A stretch of 6,505 nucleotides of DNA from Bryobacterales bacterium (GTDB lineage: Bacteria > Acidobacteriota > Terriglobia > Bryobacterales > Bryobacteraceae): NCBI GenBank assembly GCA_025462985.1, contig JAOAPP010000091.1, positions 1 to 6,505 of the forward strand, in the 5' to 3' direction. A program made the position numbers and the translations under genes. How positions within the stretch are numbered: the first letter of the stretch is position 1; each line of letters begins with the position of its first letter. Positions 1-6,180 of the stretch are shown here, in pieces. The notes below the pieces were generated by a model. That model was not told where the DNA came from. It worked only from the letters and a program-made list of their open reading frames with translations, and searched no databases.

Positions 1-284
1 AGAACACGACTCCGGCTCTTTACATTCGTCACTTCGGTCCTGTGACGACTCGGGACATTGTTGTTGTCGCGGGCTGTCTCGTCTATGAATGGAAATCGCT
101 GGCTGCCTTCCCACTGCTGTTCCGCAATCTGGGCCGTACCTGGGCCAAGCGTCGCGTTATCATGAGCAAGCGTCGTGCCGACGACCGGTACATCGCGAGC
201 TGGTTCCGCGATCAGCCTGTCAGCTTTCCGGCTTCGCTTCCCGATACACCGGAAGCGCCAGGAGAAAAGACAGCCGGCGATTGA
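1..284 (+). CDS. Glycosyltransferase family 2 protein, C-terminal fragment (5' end outside window)
   Basis: The open frame runs in from the left edge (first complete codon at 3) to a TGA at 282-284, so only about the last 93 residues are visible and no start codon is needed inside the window. The visible part has an aromatic/hydrophobic stretch (ALYIRHFGPV, then LVYEWKSLAAFPLLFRNL), then a basic segment WAKRRVIMSKRRADDRYIASWF and a proline-rich polar tail. A basic KRxxIMxxRR block followed by a D...WF ending is what I recognise from the C-termini of membrane-associated family 2 glycosyltransferases that build O-antigen or exopolysaccharide. The catalytic domain with its DXD motif would lie upstream, so family membership rests on this tail and on the adjacent glycosyltransferase gene 24 nt downstream. 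The internal GTG at 42 is a codon within the gene, not its start. Substrate cannot be told. Confidence 0.62.
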   Translation, partial: NTTPALYIRHFGPVTTRDIVVVAGCLVYEWKSLAAFPLLFRNLGRTWAKRRVIMSKRRADDRYIASWFRDQPVSFPASLPDTPEAPGEKTAGD

Positions 285-308
285 ACCGGTTTTATTCCCG
301 ATTCATTC

Positions 309-1382
309 ATGCGCATTGCTCTGCTGGGGACACGTGGCATCCCGGCTAATTACGGTGGTTTCGAAACATTCGCGGAAGAACTCTCGGTTCGCCTGGTAGA
401 GCGCGGCCATTCCGTCACGGTTTACTGCCGCCAGCAACACGAGGCATCCGAATACCGCGGCGTCCGCCTGCGCCATTTGCCCACCATTCGCCATAAGTAC
501 TTCGATACGGTCGCGCATACCGGCTTTTCGACCGCTGATTTGCTACTGCGACGCTTCGACGTGGTGCTTTACTGCAATGCCGCAAACGCCATCTTCACTC
601 TTTGGCCGCGCCTGCTCGGAATGCCGACTGCCCTCAACGTGGACGGCGTCGAACGGCATCGCAAGAAGTGGAACCAGGTCGCGAAAGCATACTATCTGCT
701 TTCCGAATGGATTGCTACATGGAGCGCCTCGCGGGTGATTACCGATGCCGAGAAGATTCGTGAATATTATTACGAGCGTTACGGCAAAGACTCCGTTTTC
801 ATTCCGTACGGGGCAGAGGTCGGCCCGGTTCCCGAATCGAACCTCGTGCGCGAGCTTGGTTTGGAGCCCGGCAAATACGTTCTTTACGTAAGCCGTCTGG
901 AGCCGGAGAACAACGCGCTGCTGGTGCGCCGGTCTTTCGAACGCGTCCAGACCGATTTCAAGCTGGTGATTGTGGGTGATGCCCCGTATGCGGACGCCTA
1001 TATCCGGGAAGTGAAGGATACGTGCGACGGGCGCATTCTCTTTCCTGGCGCGATCTACGGGGACGGCTACAAGCAGCTTCAGTCCCACTGTCACGCCTAT
1101 GTGCAGGCCACTGAAGTGGGCGGGACGCATCCGGCGCTGATTGAGGCGATGGGTCGCGGAGCACTGGTTCTGTACTTCGACACTCCCGAAAATAGTGAGG
1201 TCGCCGGGGATGCTGCCGTGTCCTTCACAGACGATCTGCCTGAAAAGCTGCAATGGGCGGTGCGTGTTCCAAAGGAGGAGCGCAGCCGTTGGGGCGCGAA
1301 GGCGATGCGGCGCGTGGAGAGGCTTTATAGTTGGAATGCTGTCACTGATGCTTACGAAGAGCTTTTTCGGAGTTTGTTGTAG
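309..1382 (+). CDS. DUF1972 / GT4-type glycosyltransferase (possibly rhamnosyltransferase)
   Basis: This 357-residue protein probably transfers a sugar from a nucleotide donor to a lipid-linked glycan at the cytoplasmic face of the inner membrane during surface polysaccharide synthesis. The N-terminus GTRGIPANYGGFETFAEEL (residues 7-25) is the hallmark of the DUF1972 group, which includes capsular rhamnosyltransferases. NVDGVERHRKKWN (110-122) is a second group motif. The C-terminal GT-B half has YVSRLEPENN (193-202), the usual donor phosphate-binding region, and EVGGTHPALIEAMGRG (269-284), with E279 in the position of the retaining-GT4 glutamate. Length is normal for a complete two-domain GT-B enzyme. 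The ATG at 309 directly precedes the conserved MRIALLGTRG strand, so the start is secure although no Shine-Dalgarno site is visible. It lies 24 nt after the GT2 fragment and 2 nt before alr, suggesting co-transcription. The exact donor and acceptor are not determinable. Confidence 0.88.
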   Translation: MRIALLGTRGIPANYGGFETFAEELSVRLVERGHSVTVYCRQQHEASEYRGVRLRHLPTIRHKYFDTVAHTGFSTADLLLRRFDVVLYCNAANAIFTLWPRLLGMPTALNVDGVERHRKKWNQVAKAYYLLSEWIATWSASRVITDAEKIREYYYERYGKDSVFIPYGAEVGPVPESNLVRELGLEPGKYVLYVSRLEPENNALLVRRSFERVQTDFKLVIVGDAPYADAYIREVKDTCDGRILFPGAIYGDGYKQLQSHCHAYVQATEVGGTHPALIEAMGRGALVLYFDTPENSEVAGDAAVSFTDDLPEKLQWAVRVPKEERSRWGAKAMRRVERLYSWNAVTDAYEELFRSLL

Positions 1383-1384
1383 TT

Positions 1385-2566
1385 ATGAGTAGCCCGGTCG
1401 AACTCGCAGCCGCGGAGCCTGTCGCGGCTTCGCCGGTGAAGGCGCTGCCTTACCGATCCTGGGTAGAAGTCTCGCGTCCGCAGATCGCGGCAAATTTTCG
1501 TGCGATTCAACGTGTCGTCGGCAAGAGCGTCGAGATCATGCCGGTTGTGAAAGCCGACGCGTATCGGCACGGTGCGATTGAGGTTTCGCGCACTCTCGAG
1601 CAGCAAGGCGCCAAGTGGCTTGCCGTGAGCAACACGGAGGAGGGTGTTGCGCTGCGTGAGGCAGGAATCTCGGCGCGCATTCTAGTGATGGCGGACTTCC
1701 TGCCGTTCACGCGGGAAGCAATGCTCGCGCACCATCTCACTCCGGTCATCCATAGCCTGGAAGACATTGCTGAACTGAATAAGCTGGCGCAATCGCGCTC
1801 AGAAAAGGTTCGTTTTCATTTCAAGGTCGATTCGGGTCTCAGCCGGCTTGGCGTTCGCTGGGATGCGGCGGGAGTAGCCGAGGCCATTCTGGGAGCGCCG
1901 AACCTGGAACTCGAAGGGCTGATGAGCCATCTCGCCTCGCCCGCCAATTACGGGACCAAGCAGACCGAAGAGCAGATAGCTGCTTTCGACCGGCTGGCAG
2001 GACACCTCAAGGCGGCCGGCATTTCGCCTTCTCTGGTTCACCTTTCCGCAACCATTCCGATTGCGTACGGGCGCCGGCAGGCATGGCGCGGGATGGTACG
2101 GCCGGGGCACGCCATCTACGGATACGTTTCGCCTGCGCGAGGTCACGCTCCGGCGCAGGTTCTCGACGTGAAGCCCGCGCTCACCTGGCGCGCCACCGTT
2201 CTCTCGGTAAAGGACCTTCCGGCAGGAGCAAGCGTCGGCTACGGTGGAATGTTTAAGACAATCGGACCGACCCGGGTCGCCACGCTCGCAGCCGGATACG
2301 CTGACGGCATTCCGCACAAGCTGTCGAACCGGGGGAGTGTGATCGTGCATGGTTGCGTGGCCCCGATCATCGGCGCGGTTTCCATGGATATGACCTCCGT
2401 AGATGTCACCCATGTCCCGCAGACTCGGGTCGGCGATGCTATTACCCTTCTTGGCGCGGAGGGGAATGTGCAAATCGACGCACAGCAAATTGCTAAAATC
2501 GCCGGCACTATTTCCTATAGTGTGCTCTGCGGTATACACGCCCGAGTGAAGAGAATCTACGTCTAA
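1385..2566 (+). CDS. alr: Alanine racemase (PLP-dependent)
   Basis: Interconverts L- and D-alanine in the cytoplasm, supplying D-Ala for peptidoglycan. The 393 residues contain the whole fold-type III racemase. The PLP-binding lysine is K56 in PVVKADAYRHG; KVDSGLSRLGV (147-157), MSHLASPAN (180-188), LSATIP (220-225) and RPGHAIYG (239-246) match the TIM-barrel motifs. The second catalytic base is Y286 in SVGYGGMF, followed by AAGYADGIP; AVSMDMTSVDV (331-341) holds the conserved methionine, and the end CGIHARVKRIYV is typical. About 20 residues before LPYRSWVEV are a low-complexity extension. The usual AYGHG is AYRHG here (R61). The ATG lies 2 nt after the upstream glycosyltransferase stop; a GGAG at 1369-1372 is 12 nt away, a rather long spacing, so translational coupling is likely. 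The ATG at 1385 is the first start of the frame. I cannot tell the biosynthetic isozyme from a catabolic one. Confidence 0.95.
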   Translation: MSSPVELAAAEPVAASPVKALPYRSWVEVSRPQIAANFRAIQRVVGKSVEIMPVVKADAYRHGAIEVSRTLEQQGAKWLAVSNTEEGVALREAGISARILVMADFLPFTREAMLAHHLTPVIHSLEDIAELNKLAQSRSEKVRFHFKVDSGLSRLGVRWDAAGVAEAILGAPNLELEGLMSHLASPANYGTKQTEEQIAAFDRLAGHLKAAGISPSLVHLSATIPIAYGRRQAWRGMVRPGHAIYGYVSPARGHAPAQVLDVKPALTWRATVLSVKDLPAGASVGYGGMFKTIGPTRVATLAAGYADGIPHKLSNRGSVIVHGCVAPIIGAVSMDMTSVDVTHVPQTRVGDAITLLGAEGNVQIDAQQIAKIAGTISYSVLCGIHARVKRIYV

Positions 2567-2591
2567 ACTGTTCCCCAGCCAATGTTCTGAC

Positions 2592-2622
2592 GGGTTTGCC
2601 ATGGGCTGTTCATGGTAAATTC
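2592..2622 (+). repeat. 12-bp imperfect inverted repeat / potential RNA hairpin after alr
   Basis: The arms at 2592-2603 (GGGTTTGCCATG) and 2611-2622 (CATGGTAAATTC) are reverse complements apart from three positions that would be G-U pairs in RNA, leaving a 7-nt loop (GGCTGTT). It starts 25 nt after the alr stop. No run of T follows the right arm, so it does not look like a standard intrinsic terminator. As DNA, TTTGCCATG-N7-CATGGTAAA (8 of 9 symmetric) has the form of an operator for a dimeric repressor, and it overlaps a possible extended -10 element. Transcribed from alr, it would be a hairpin that could protect or attenuate mRNA. Function is inferred only. Confidence 0.5.
2613..2621 (+). 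promoter_or_regulatory. Possible extended -10 promoter for the adaptor-ATPase-receiver genes
   Basis: TGGTAAATT reads as a TGn extension plus a -10-like TAAATT (2616-2621, 4 of 6 to TATAAT). The best -35-like match, TTGCCA at 2596-2601, is only 14 nt upstream, too short for a normal sigma-70 promoter, so this candidate depends on the extended -10 alone. Transcription would begin near 2628, giving a leader of about 70 nt before the TTG start at 2698. The element lies inside the right arm of the inverted repeat, so a protein bound there could block it. The match is weak and could be chance. Confidence 0.28.
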
Positions 2623-2682
2623 AAGAGGCGTTCCGGACAAATCGGGAACAAACTGGGGAGCGATTCCGTCCTCCTCACAGCC

Positions 2683-2686
2683 GGAG
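2683..2686 (+). promoter_or_regulatory. Shine-Dalgarno site supporting the TTG start at 2698
   Basis: GGAG lies 11 nt before TTG 2698. It is the only ribosome-binding-like sequence placed near an in-frame start for the adaptor gene. The other in-frame candidate, TTG at 2596, lies inside the inverted repeat and would add 34 polar residues ahead of the signal anchor, so this site decides the start. Confidence 0.5.
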
Positions 2687-2697
2687 ATCTCGTTTAC

Positions 2698-4110
2698 TTG
2701 AAAAAAAAGTGGAAGGTTCTACTTCTGATTGGGCTGCTCGTCGTGGTAGCGGGCGCTGTTCTGGCGAGTATCAAAATTAGCCAGCGCGGCGTGGTGACAG
2801 TGCAGACCGGGAAGGTGAGCCGAACGGATCTCACTTCGCTCGTCACAGCATCGGGGGAGATCAAGCCCCGGAACTATATCAATATAGGCGCCAATGCGGG
2901 GCCGGCTCCCATCACGGCGATACTTGTAAAAGAAGGGGATCGCGTTCGTAAAGGGCAGGTGTTGGCGAGACTGGCGAATGTGCAGCCGAGCGCCGATTTG
3001 AGAGCACAATCGGCTGCCATGAACTCCGCCCTGGCCGATTCAGCAGCGGGAGAGGCTGGATTGAGATCGGCGGACGACAACATCGCTGTGGCGGAGGCGC
3101 AGTTGGATCACGACCGCGCTGACCTGGAGCAGAAGAAGACAGACCTCGACCGCAGTCAGGAACTGTTCAATTCCAAGCTGATCGCGCGGCAGGATTTCGA
3201 GGCGAAGAAGTCTACATACGACCTGGCTGCCGCGACCTTGGTGGCGGCAGAGAAGAAGGTGGCGCAGGCGCGATCATCGCGCGCCCAAATCGCTGCTCAA
3301 TTGACATCGGCGCAGACAAAAGTGGCGCAATCGCAAGCGATGGTGGCCCGCTCAAAAGATATTCTTGGCCAGTTTGAGGCCGTAGCGCCTCTGGATGGTA
3401 TTGTTACCAATCTTCCGGTTCGCGTGGGGGAAACGGTCGTTCCCGGCGTTCAGAACTCCGCATCGTCCACGATCATGACCATCGCCGACATGTCGATCAT
3501 CACCGCCGAAGTCCACGTGGATGAGACGGATATCGTCAGTGTCAAGCTGGACCAGAAGGCCGACGTCACCATCGACGCTATCCCGAACAAGACGTTTAAA
3601 GGCAAGGTGATCGAGATAGGCGATACGGCCCTTGTGCGCTCCACTGGTGTCGCTGCTTCCCAGAGTCAGACATCGAGCCAGGAAGCCAAAGATTTCAAAG
3701 TTGTCATTGCTCTGGACATTCCGGAAGATCTGGTGAGGCCGGGCTTGTCCTGCACTGCCAAGATCGTCACTGCCACGCGCGGGCACTCGCTGGCTATACC
3801 AATTCAGGCGCTGACGGTGCGGGAGGAAGGGCAGTTGCATCCGCCCAAACCGGGCACCGAGCCGAGGCCGAATGACAAGGCCGGCAAAGAAGAGCTGCAG
3901 GGGGTTTTCGTCCTGAATGGCGACAAAGCGGTCTTCCGGAAGGTGAGTACGGGCATCACGGGCGCCACCGAAATCGAAGTGCTCGATGGATTGAAAGAGG
4001 GCGATCAGATTGTTACTGGAAGCTACCAGGTGATCCGCACGCTACGCAATGAGGCCAAGGTGAAGGTGGACAACAAGCCGCCTGTCATATCGACGCCGAG
4101 TGCCGGCTAG
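2698..4110 (+). CDS. MacA/HlyD-type periplasmic adaptor subunit of a tripartite pump
   Basis: A 470-residue membrane fusion protein anchored in the inner membrane, bridging an inner-membrane transporter to an outer-membrane TolC-like channel. Starting at TTG 2698 it opens [10 protein letters not shown] with a hydrophobic anchor at about 7-24. Domains in order: first half of the lipoyl domain ([16 protein letters not shown], 77-92); a long Ala/Gln/Lys-rich coiled-coil hairpin (about 97-222); second lipoyl half ([22 protein letters not shown], 229-250); beta-barrel (about 265-345) including [20 protein letters not shown] and a Ser/Gln-rich loop at 313-330; membrane-proximal domain (about 363-455) with [18 protein letters not shown]. 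The hairpin tip has R152 and L156 of the TolC-contact motif RxxxLxxxxxxS, but A163 replaces the serine. The next gene is a MacB/LolD-type ATPase, which favours an ABC partner over an RND one; no permease gene follows. A start at 2596 would add 34 residues. Substrate is unknown. Confidence 0.88.
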   Translation: MKKKWKVLLLIGLLVVVAGAVLASIKISQRGVVTVQTGKVSRTDLTSLVTASGEIKPRNYINIGANAGPAPITAILVKEGDRVRKGQVLARLANVQPSADLRAQSAAMNSALADSAAGEAGLRSADDNIAVAEAQLDHDRADLEQKKTDLDRSQELFNSKLIARQDFEAKKSTYDLAAATLVAAEKKVAQARSSRAQIAAQLTSAQTKVAQSQAMVARSKDILGQFEAVAPLDGIVTNLPVRVGETVVPGVQNSASSTIMTIADMSIITAEVHVDETDIVSVKLDQKADVTIDAIPNKTFKGKVIEIGDTALVRSTGVAASQSQTSSQEAKDFKVVIALDIPEDLVRPGLSCTAKIVTATRGHSLAIPIQALTVREEGQLHPPKPGTEPRPNDKAGKEELQGVFVLNGDKAVFRKVSTGITGATEIEVLDGLKEGDQIVTGSYQVIRTLRNEAKVKVDNKPPVISTPSAG

Positions 4111-4132
4111 TTCGCTCGTCGAAAATAGAAAC

Positions 4133-4915
4133 ATGCCGACACTTGAAACCCTGCCCGAGAATCTCACTCCCCAGCAGCGCGAAGAGCGCGGGGACCAATT
4201 AAAGCGAGATGGCATCGTTATCCGTACGTACGACCTCTGGAAGACGTACATCATGGGTGACCAGGAGATCCATGCTGTGTCGGGCGTGGATATCGAAATC
4301 AAGCGCGGTGAGTATGTTGCCATCATGGGCCCTTCGGGATCCGGAAAATCGACGCTTATGAACCTGATCGGCTGCCTCGATACGCCGACCAAGGGCCTGT
4401 ACTATCTGAACGGGAAGCTCGCCAGCGACATGGAAGACGACGAGTTAGCCCGCATTCGGAACAAGGAGATCGGGTTTGTTTTTCAGACGTTCAATCTCCT
4501 GGCGCGCTCTTCTGCCCTTCAGAATGTGGAACTGCCTTTAATTTACGCCGGGATCTCGTCGGCGGAACGCGCAAAGCGGGCGAGAGAATCGCTCCGCGCG
4601 GTGGATCTGGAGCAGCGCATGAACCACAAGCCGAACGAACTCTCGGGCGGTCAGCGCCAGCGCGTGGCGGTTGCGCGGGCCCTGGTGAACCGGCCTTCCA
4701 TTCTGCTGGCCGACGAGCCTACTGGCGCTTTGGACACTCACACCGGGAACGAAATCATGGCGCTCTTCGAGCGCCTGTACGAGCAGGGCAATACCATCGT
4801 TCTGGTGACCCATGAACTGGATATTGCGAATCATGCCCACCGGATCATTCATATCCGCGACGGCAAAGTAGAACGAGATGAATCCGTTAGTAGGGGCACC
4901 GCTTCTAAGAGTTAG
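4133..4915 (+). CDS. ABC transporter ATP-binding protein, MacB/LolD type
   Basis: A 260-residue cytoplasmic ATPase that would power an FtsX/MacB-type permease in efflux or lipoprotein/peptide export. All nucleotide-binding motifs are intact: Walker [10 protein letters not shown] (66-74), Q-loop Q118 in VFQTFNLL, signature [15 protein letters not shown] (170-184), Walker [13 protein letters not shown] (190-201) and the switch histidine H227 in VTHELD. The sequence around Walker A ([19 protein letters not shown]) is characteristic of the MacB/LolD/FtsE group. A charged extension of about 30 residues precedes the first strand ([11 protein letters not shown]), so it is longer than a typical LolD of about 230 residues. 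I prefer ATG 4133, 22 nt after the adaptor stop; GTG 4100 would overlap the adaptor by 11 nt and add 11 residues, and neither start has a clear Shine-Dalgarno site. There is no fused or adjacent permease domain, unlike full-length MacB, so the membrane partner must be encoded elsewhere. Confidence 0.9.
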   Translation: MPTLETLPENLTPQQREERGDQLKRDGIVIRTYDLWKTYIMGDQEIHAVSGVDIEIKRGEYVAIMGPSGSGKSTLMNLIGCLDTPTKGLYYLNGKLASDMEDDELARIRNKEIGFVFQTFNLLARSSALQNVELPLIYAGISSAERAKRARESLRAVDLEQRMNHKPNELSGGQRQRVAVARALVNRPSILLADEPTGALDTHTGNEIMALFERLYEQGNTIVLVTHELDIANHAHRIIHIRDGKVERDESVSRGTASKS

Positions 4916-5485
4916 GTGCCGCTATTCGAACGGCTAAGATCAAGTTTTATGTTGCCCCGTTTGGCTTCTACTGGCCAGAATCAACTTCGGCGTGGGCAAC
5001 TCTGCTTCGACATGCCTAATCTCTTTCCAGCAGACTTAGGGCCGCCAGGCTCCGCTGCCGTCCACTCATCTCCGGACGAGCAGGCAGAAGCGCCAGCCAA
5101 AGATGGAACGCCGCTTCGCATCTTGATGGCCGAGGATAATGTGATCAACCAGCGGGTGGGTCAGCTGATCCTGAAGCGGGCCGGGTTTAACATCGACCTG
5201 GCCAATGACGGCAGAGAAGCTTTGGAAGCACATCGCAGGACGCCTTACCATGTCATCCTGATGGATTGCCAGATGCCGGTAATGGACGGATTCGAAGCGA
5301 GCCGCAACATTCGCCGGCTTACGGAGCCTCAGCCGGTGATCATTGCGGTGACGGCTAACGCTCTGGTCGGAGAGCGCGAGAAATGCCTGGAGGCAGGCAT
5401 GGACGACTATCTTTCGAAGCCGTTTCAGGCCGACCAACTGGTCTCGCTCATCAGAAAGTGGAGCGAGGTAAAACGCAGCGGGTGA
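4916..5485 (+). CDS. Receiver-domain (REC) protein, resembling the tail of a hybrid histidine kinase
   Basis: A 189-residue protein with one CheY-like phosphoreceiver domain at about residues 66-184 and no output domain. The acidic pair is E73/D74 (LMAEDN), the phosphoacceptor is D117 (LMDCQMPVMDGFEA), the switch threonine is T146 (VTANAL) and the conserved lysine is K168 (LSKPF), so it should be phosphorylatable. EDNVINQRV, TANAL and CLEAGMDDYLSKPF are typical of C-terminal receivers of hybrid histidine kinases. Residues 1-65 are Pro/Ala/polar-rich with no domain I recognise and no kinase ATP-binding boxes. The frame opens with GTG on the base after the ATPase TAG, with a weak AAGAG 5 nt upstream; ATG at 4949 or 5012 are alternatives. 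It could be a genuine single-domain regulator or a leftover of a kinase whose front end was deleted. The stop is 6 nt from that of the convergent oxidase gene. Confidence 0.85.
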   Translation: MPLFERLRSSFMLPRLASTGQNQLRRGQLCFDMPNLFPADLGPPGSAAVHSSPDEQAEAPAKDGTPLRILMAEDNVINQRVGQLILKRAGFNIDLANDGREALEAHRRTPYHVILMDCQMPVMDGFEASRNIRRLTEPQPVIIAVTANALVGEREKCLEAGMDDYLSKPFQADQLVSLIRKWSEVKRSG

Positions 5486-5491
5486 GTTCCC

Positions 5492-6085
5492 TTACCTACG
5501 CCAGATCAACAGTAGGCCGAAAAGCACCAACCACAGAAAATCCAGGTAATGCCAGAACAGTGACACCCCGCGGGTGACCACTCGGGTCTTCATCTGATAC
5601 TTCGGTCCGCTGACCTGCTCGCGAGTTCGGATCAGCAAATAGGCCAGTCCTCCGAGCCCCAGCACAATGTGCAGCCCGTGCAGACCGGTGAAGAGGAAGA
5701 TGAACCAGGAATGCGGGTTGCGCTGCAGATTGATCCCCGAGTGCAGAACCTGTATCCAGGCGGCGGCTTGGCCTAAGAGAAAGAAAAACCCCAACCCGGT
5801 GGTCCAGGCCAGCATGCGGAAGGCTTTTTCCTGCTCATTCTGCGTCAGTGCCTTCCGAGCGGCTTCCAGTGTTGCGCTGCTGCCTAGCAGCGCGGCGGTA
5901 GTCAGCCAAAGCACTTTCGGGATCTCGAGACGGCCCCAGAACGCCGGAACCTGAGAACGGATTACGAAGACCGCGATCATGGCGCCGAAGGTCATCGTAA
6001 CGGTGGCGAGCACCACCACGGCGGTGAGTGTGGAGAGTGAGTTCAGGTCGCTTTCGCGTGCTGCCGGGGAGGAGATGGACGTCAC
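5492..6085 (-). CDS. Haem-copper (cytochrome c/quinol) oxidase subunit III-like protein
   Basis: A 197-residue integral membrane protein of the COX3 family, which packs against catalytic subunit I of a respiratory oxidase in the inner membrane and stabilises turnover. Five hydrophobic segments are visible at about 18-42, 57-75, 92-113, 126-153 and 175-195, the normal five-helix bacterial form. Family signatures are SSATLEAARKAL (69-80, with the conserved glutamate E74), FLFTGLHGLHIVLG (130-143) and FWHYLDFLWLVLF (177-189). The start is GTG at 6083-6085; no in-frame ATG lies nearby upstream and only a weak GGA precedes it. It stands alone: no subunit I, II or IV lies on either side, the receiver gene converges on it and the next gene diverges. 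It could belong to a caa3/aa3 oxidase (ctaE/coxC), a bo-type oxidase (cyoC) or be a NorE-like paralogue; sequence alone does not separate these, so no symbol is given. Confidence 0.9.
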   Translation of the reverse strand: MTSISSPAARESDLNSLSTLTAVVVLATVTMTFGAMIAVFVIRSQVPAFWGRLEIPKVLWLTTAALLGSSATLEAARKALTQNEQEKAFRMLAWTTGLGFFFLLGQAAAWIQVLHSGINLQRNPHSWFIFLFTGLHGLHIVLGLGGLAYLLIRTREQVSGPKYQMKTRVVTRGVSLFWHYLDFLWLVLFGLLLIWRR

Positions 6086-6180
6086 GGTTCCATTTTCGCT
6101 CTGCGGAATTGAGCAGGACGTAATTTATCCCCACGCAAACGGCGAGTGAGCCCGTCGGAGAATTAGCCCATAATGCGTAT
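6086..6180. promoter_or_regulatory. Divergent intergenic region with possible back-to-back promoters
   Basis: These 95 nt must hold the start signals for both the leftward oxidase subunit gene and the rightward secreted-hydrolase gene. On the minus strand CTCACT (complement of 6145-6150), a 17-nt spacer and TAAATT (complement of 6122-6127) form a weak sigma-70-like pair (3/6 and 4/6). On the plus strand GTGAGC (6146-6151), a 17-nt spacer and CATAAT (6169-6174, 5/6) form another. The two -35 candidates overlap almost completely. No strong inverted repeat was seen. Confidence 0.3.
6169..6174 (+). promoter_or_regulatory. Candidate -10 element placing transcription start at the ATG (leaderless mRNA)
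   Basis: CATAAT matches TATAAT at 5 of 6 positions and ends 6 nt before ATG 6181, so transcription would begin on or very near the start codon. A GGAG at 6157-6160 is 20 nt from the ATG, too far for a Shine-Dalgarno site, and no other ribosome-binding sequence is present. Both facts fit a leaderless transcript, but the -35 match is poor. Confidence 0.35.

Noticed and set aside
543..1253. 236-codon open frame on the minus strand opposite the glycosyltransferase
   Set aside because: Fully antisense to a gene with clear DUF1972 motifs; the translation has no recognisable family, signal or membrane segment.
1799..2602. 267-codon open frame on the minus strand opposite alr
   Set aside because: It lies almost entirely antisense to a convincing alanine racemase and shows no recognisable domain; its length is explained by the GC-rich codon use of the real gene.
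2630..2659. Short inverted repeats (GTTCC/GGAAC at 2630-2634/2645-2649 and TCCCCAG/CTGGGGA at 2572-2578/2653-2659)
   Set aside because: The stems are only 5-7 bp and mutually exclusive in part; too weak to call a riboswitch or attenuator without comparative support.
2596..2697. Longer start (TTG 2596) for the adaptor protein
   Set aside because: It would place 34 polar residues before the signal anchor and start inside the inverted repeat with no ribosome-binding site; TTG 2698 begins MKKKWK and has GGAG upstream.
4100..4132. GTG 4100 as start of the ABC ATPase, overlapping the adaptor gene
   Set aside because: The extra 11 residues are unconvincing and no Shine-Dalgarno site precedes it. 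ATG 4133 is preferred, though coupling through the overlap cannot be fully excluded.
5470..5510. Possible bidirectional terminator between the convergent genes
   Set aside because: Only 6 nt separate the stops and I found no stem-loop with a T-tract here or in the adjoining coding ends; the short GC palindrome near 5560-5575 is inside the oxidase gene and has no T-run.
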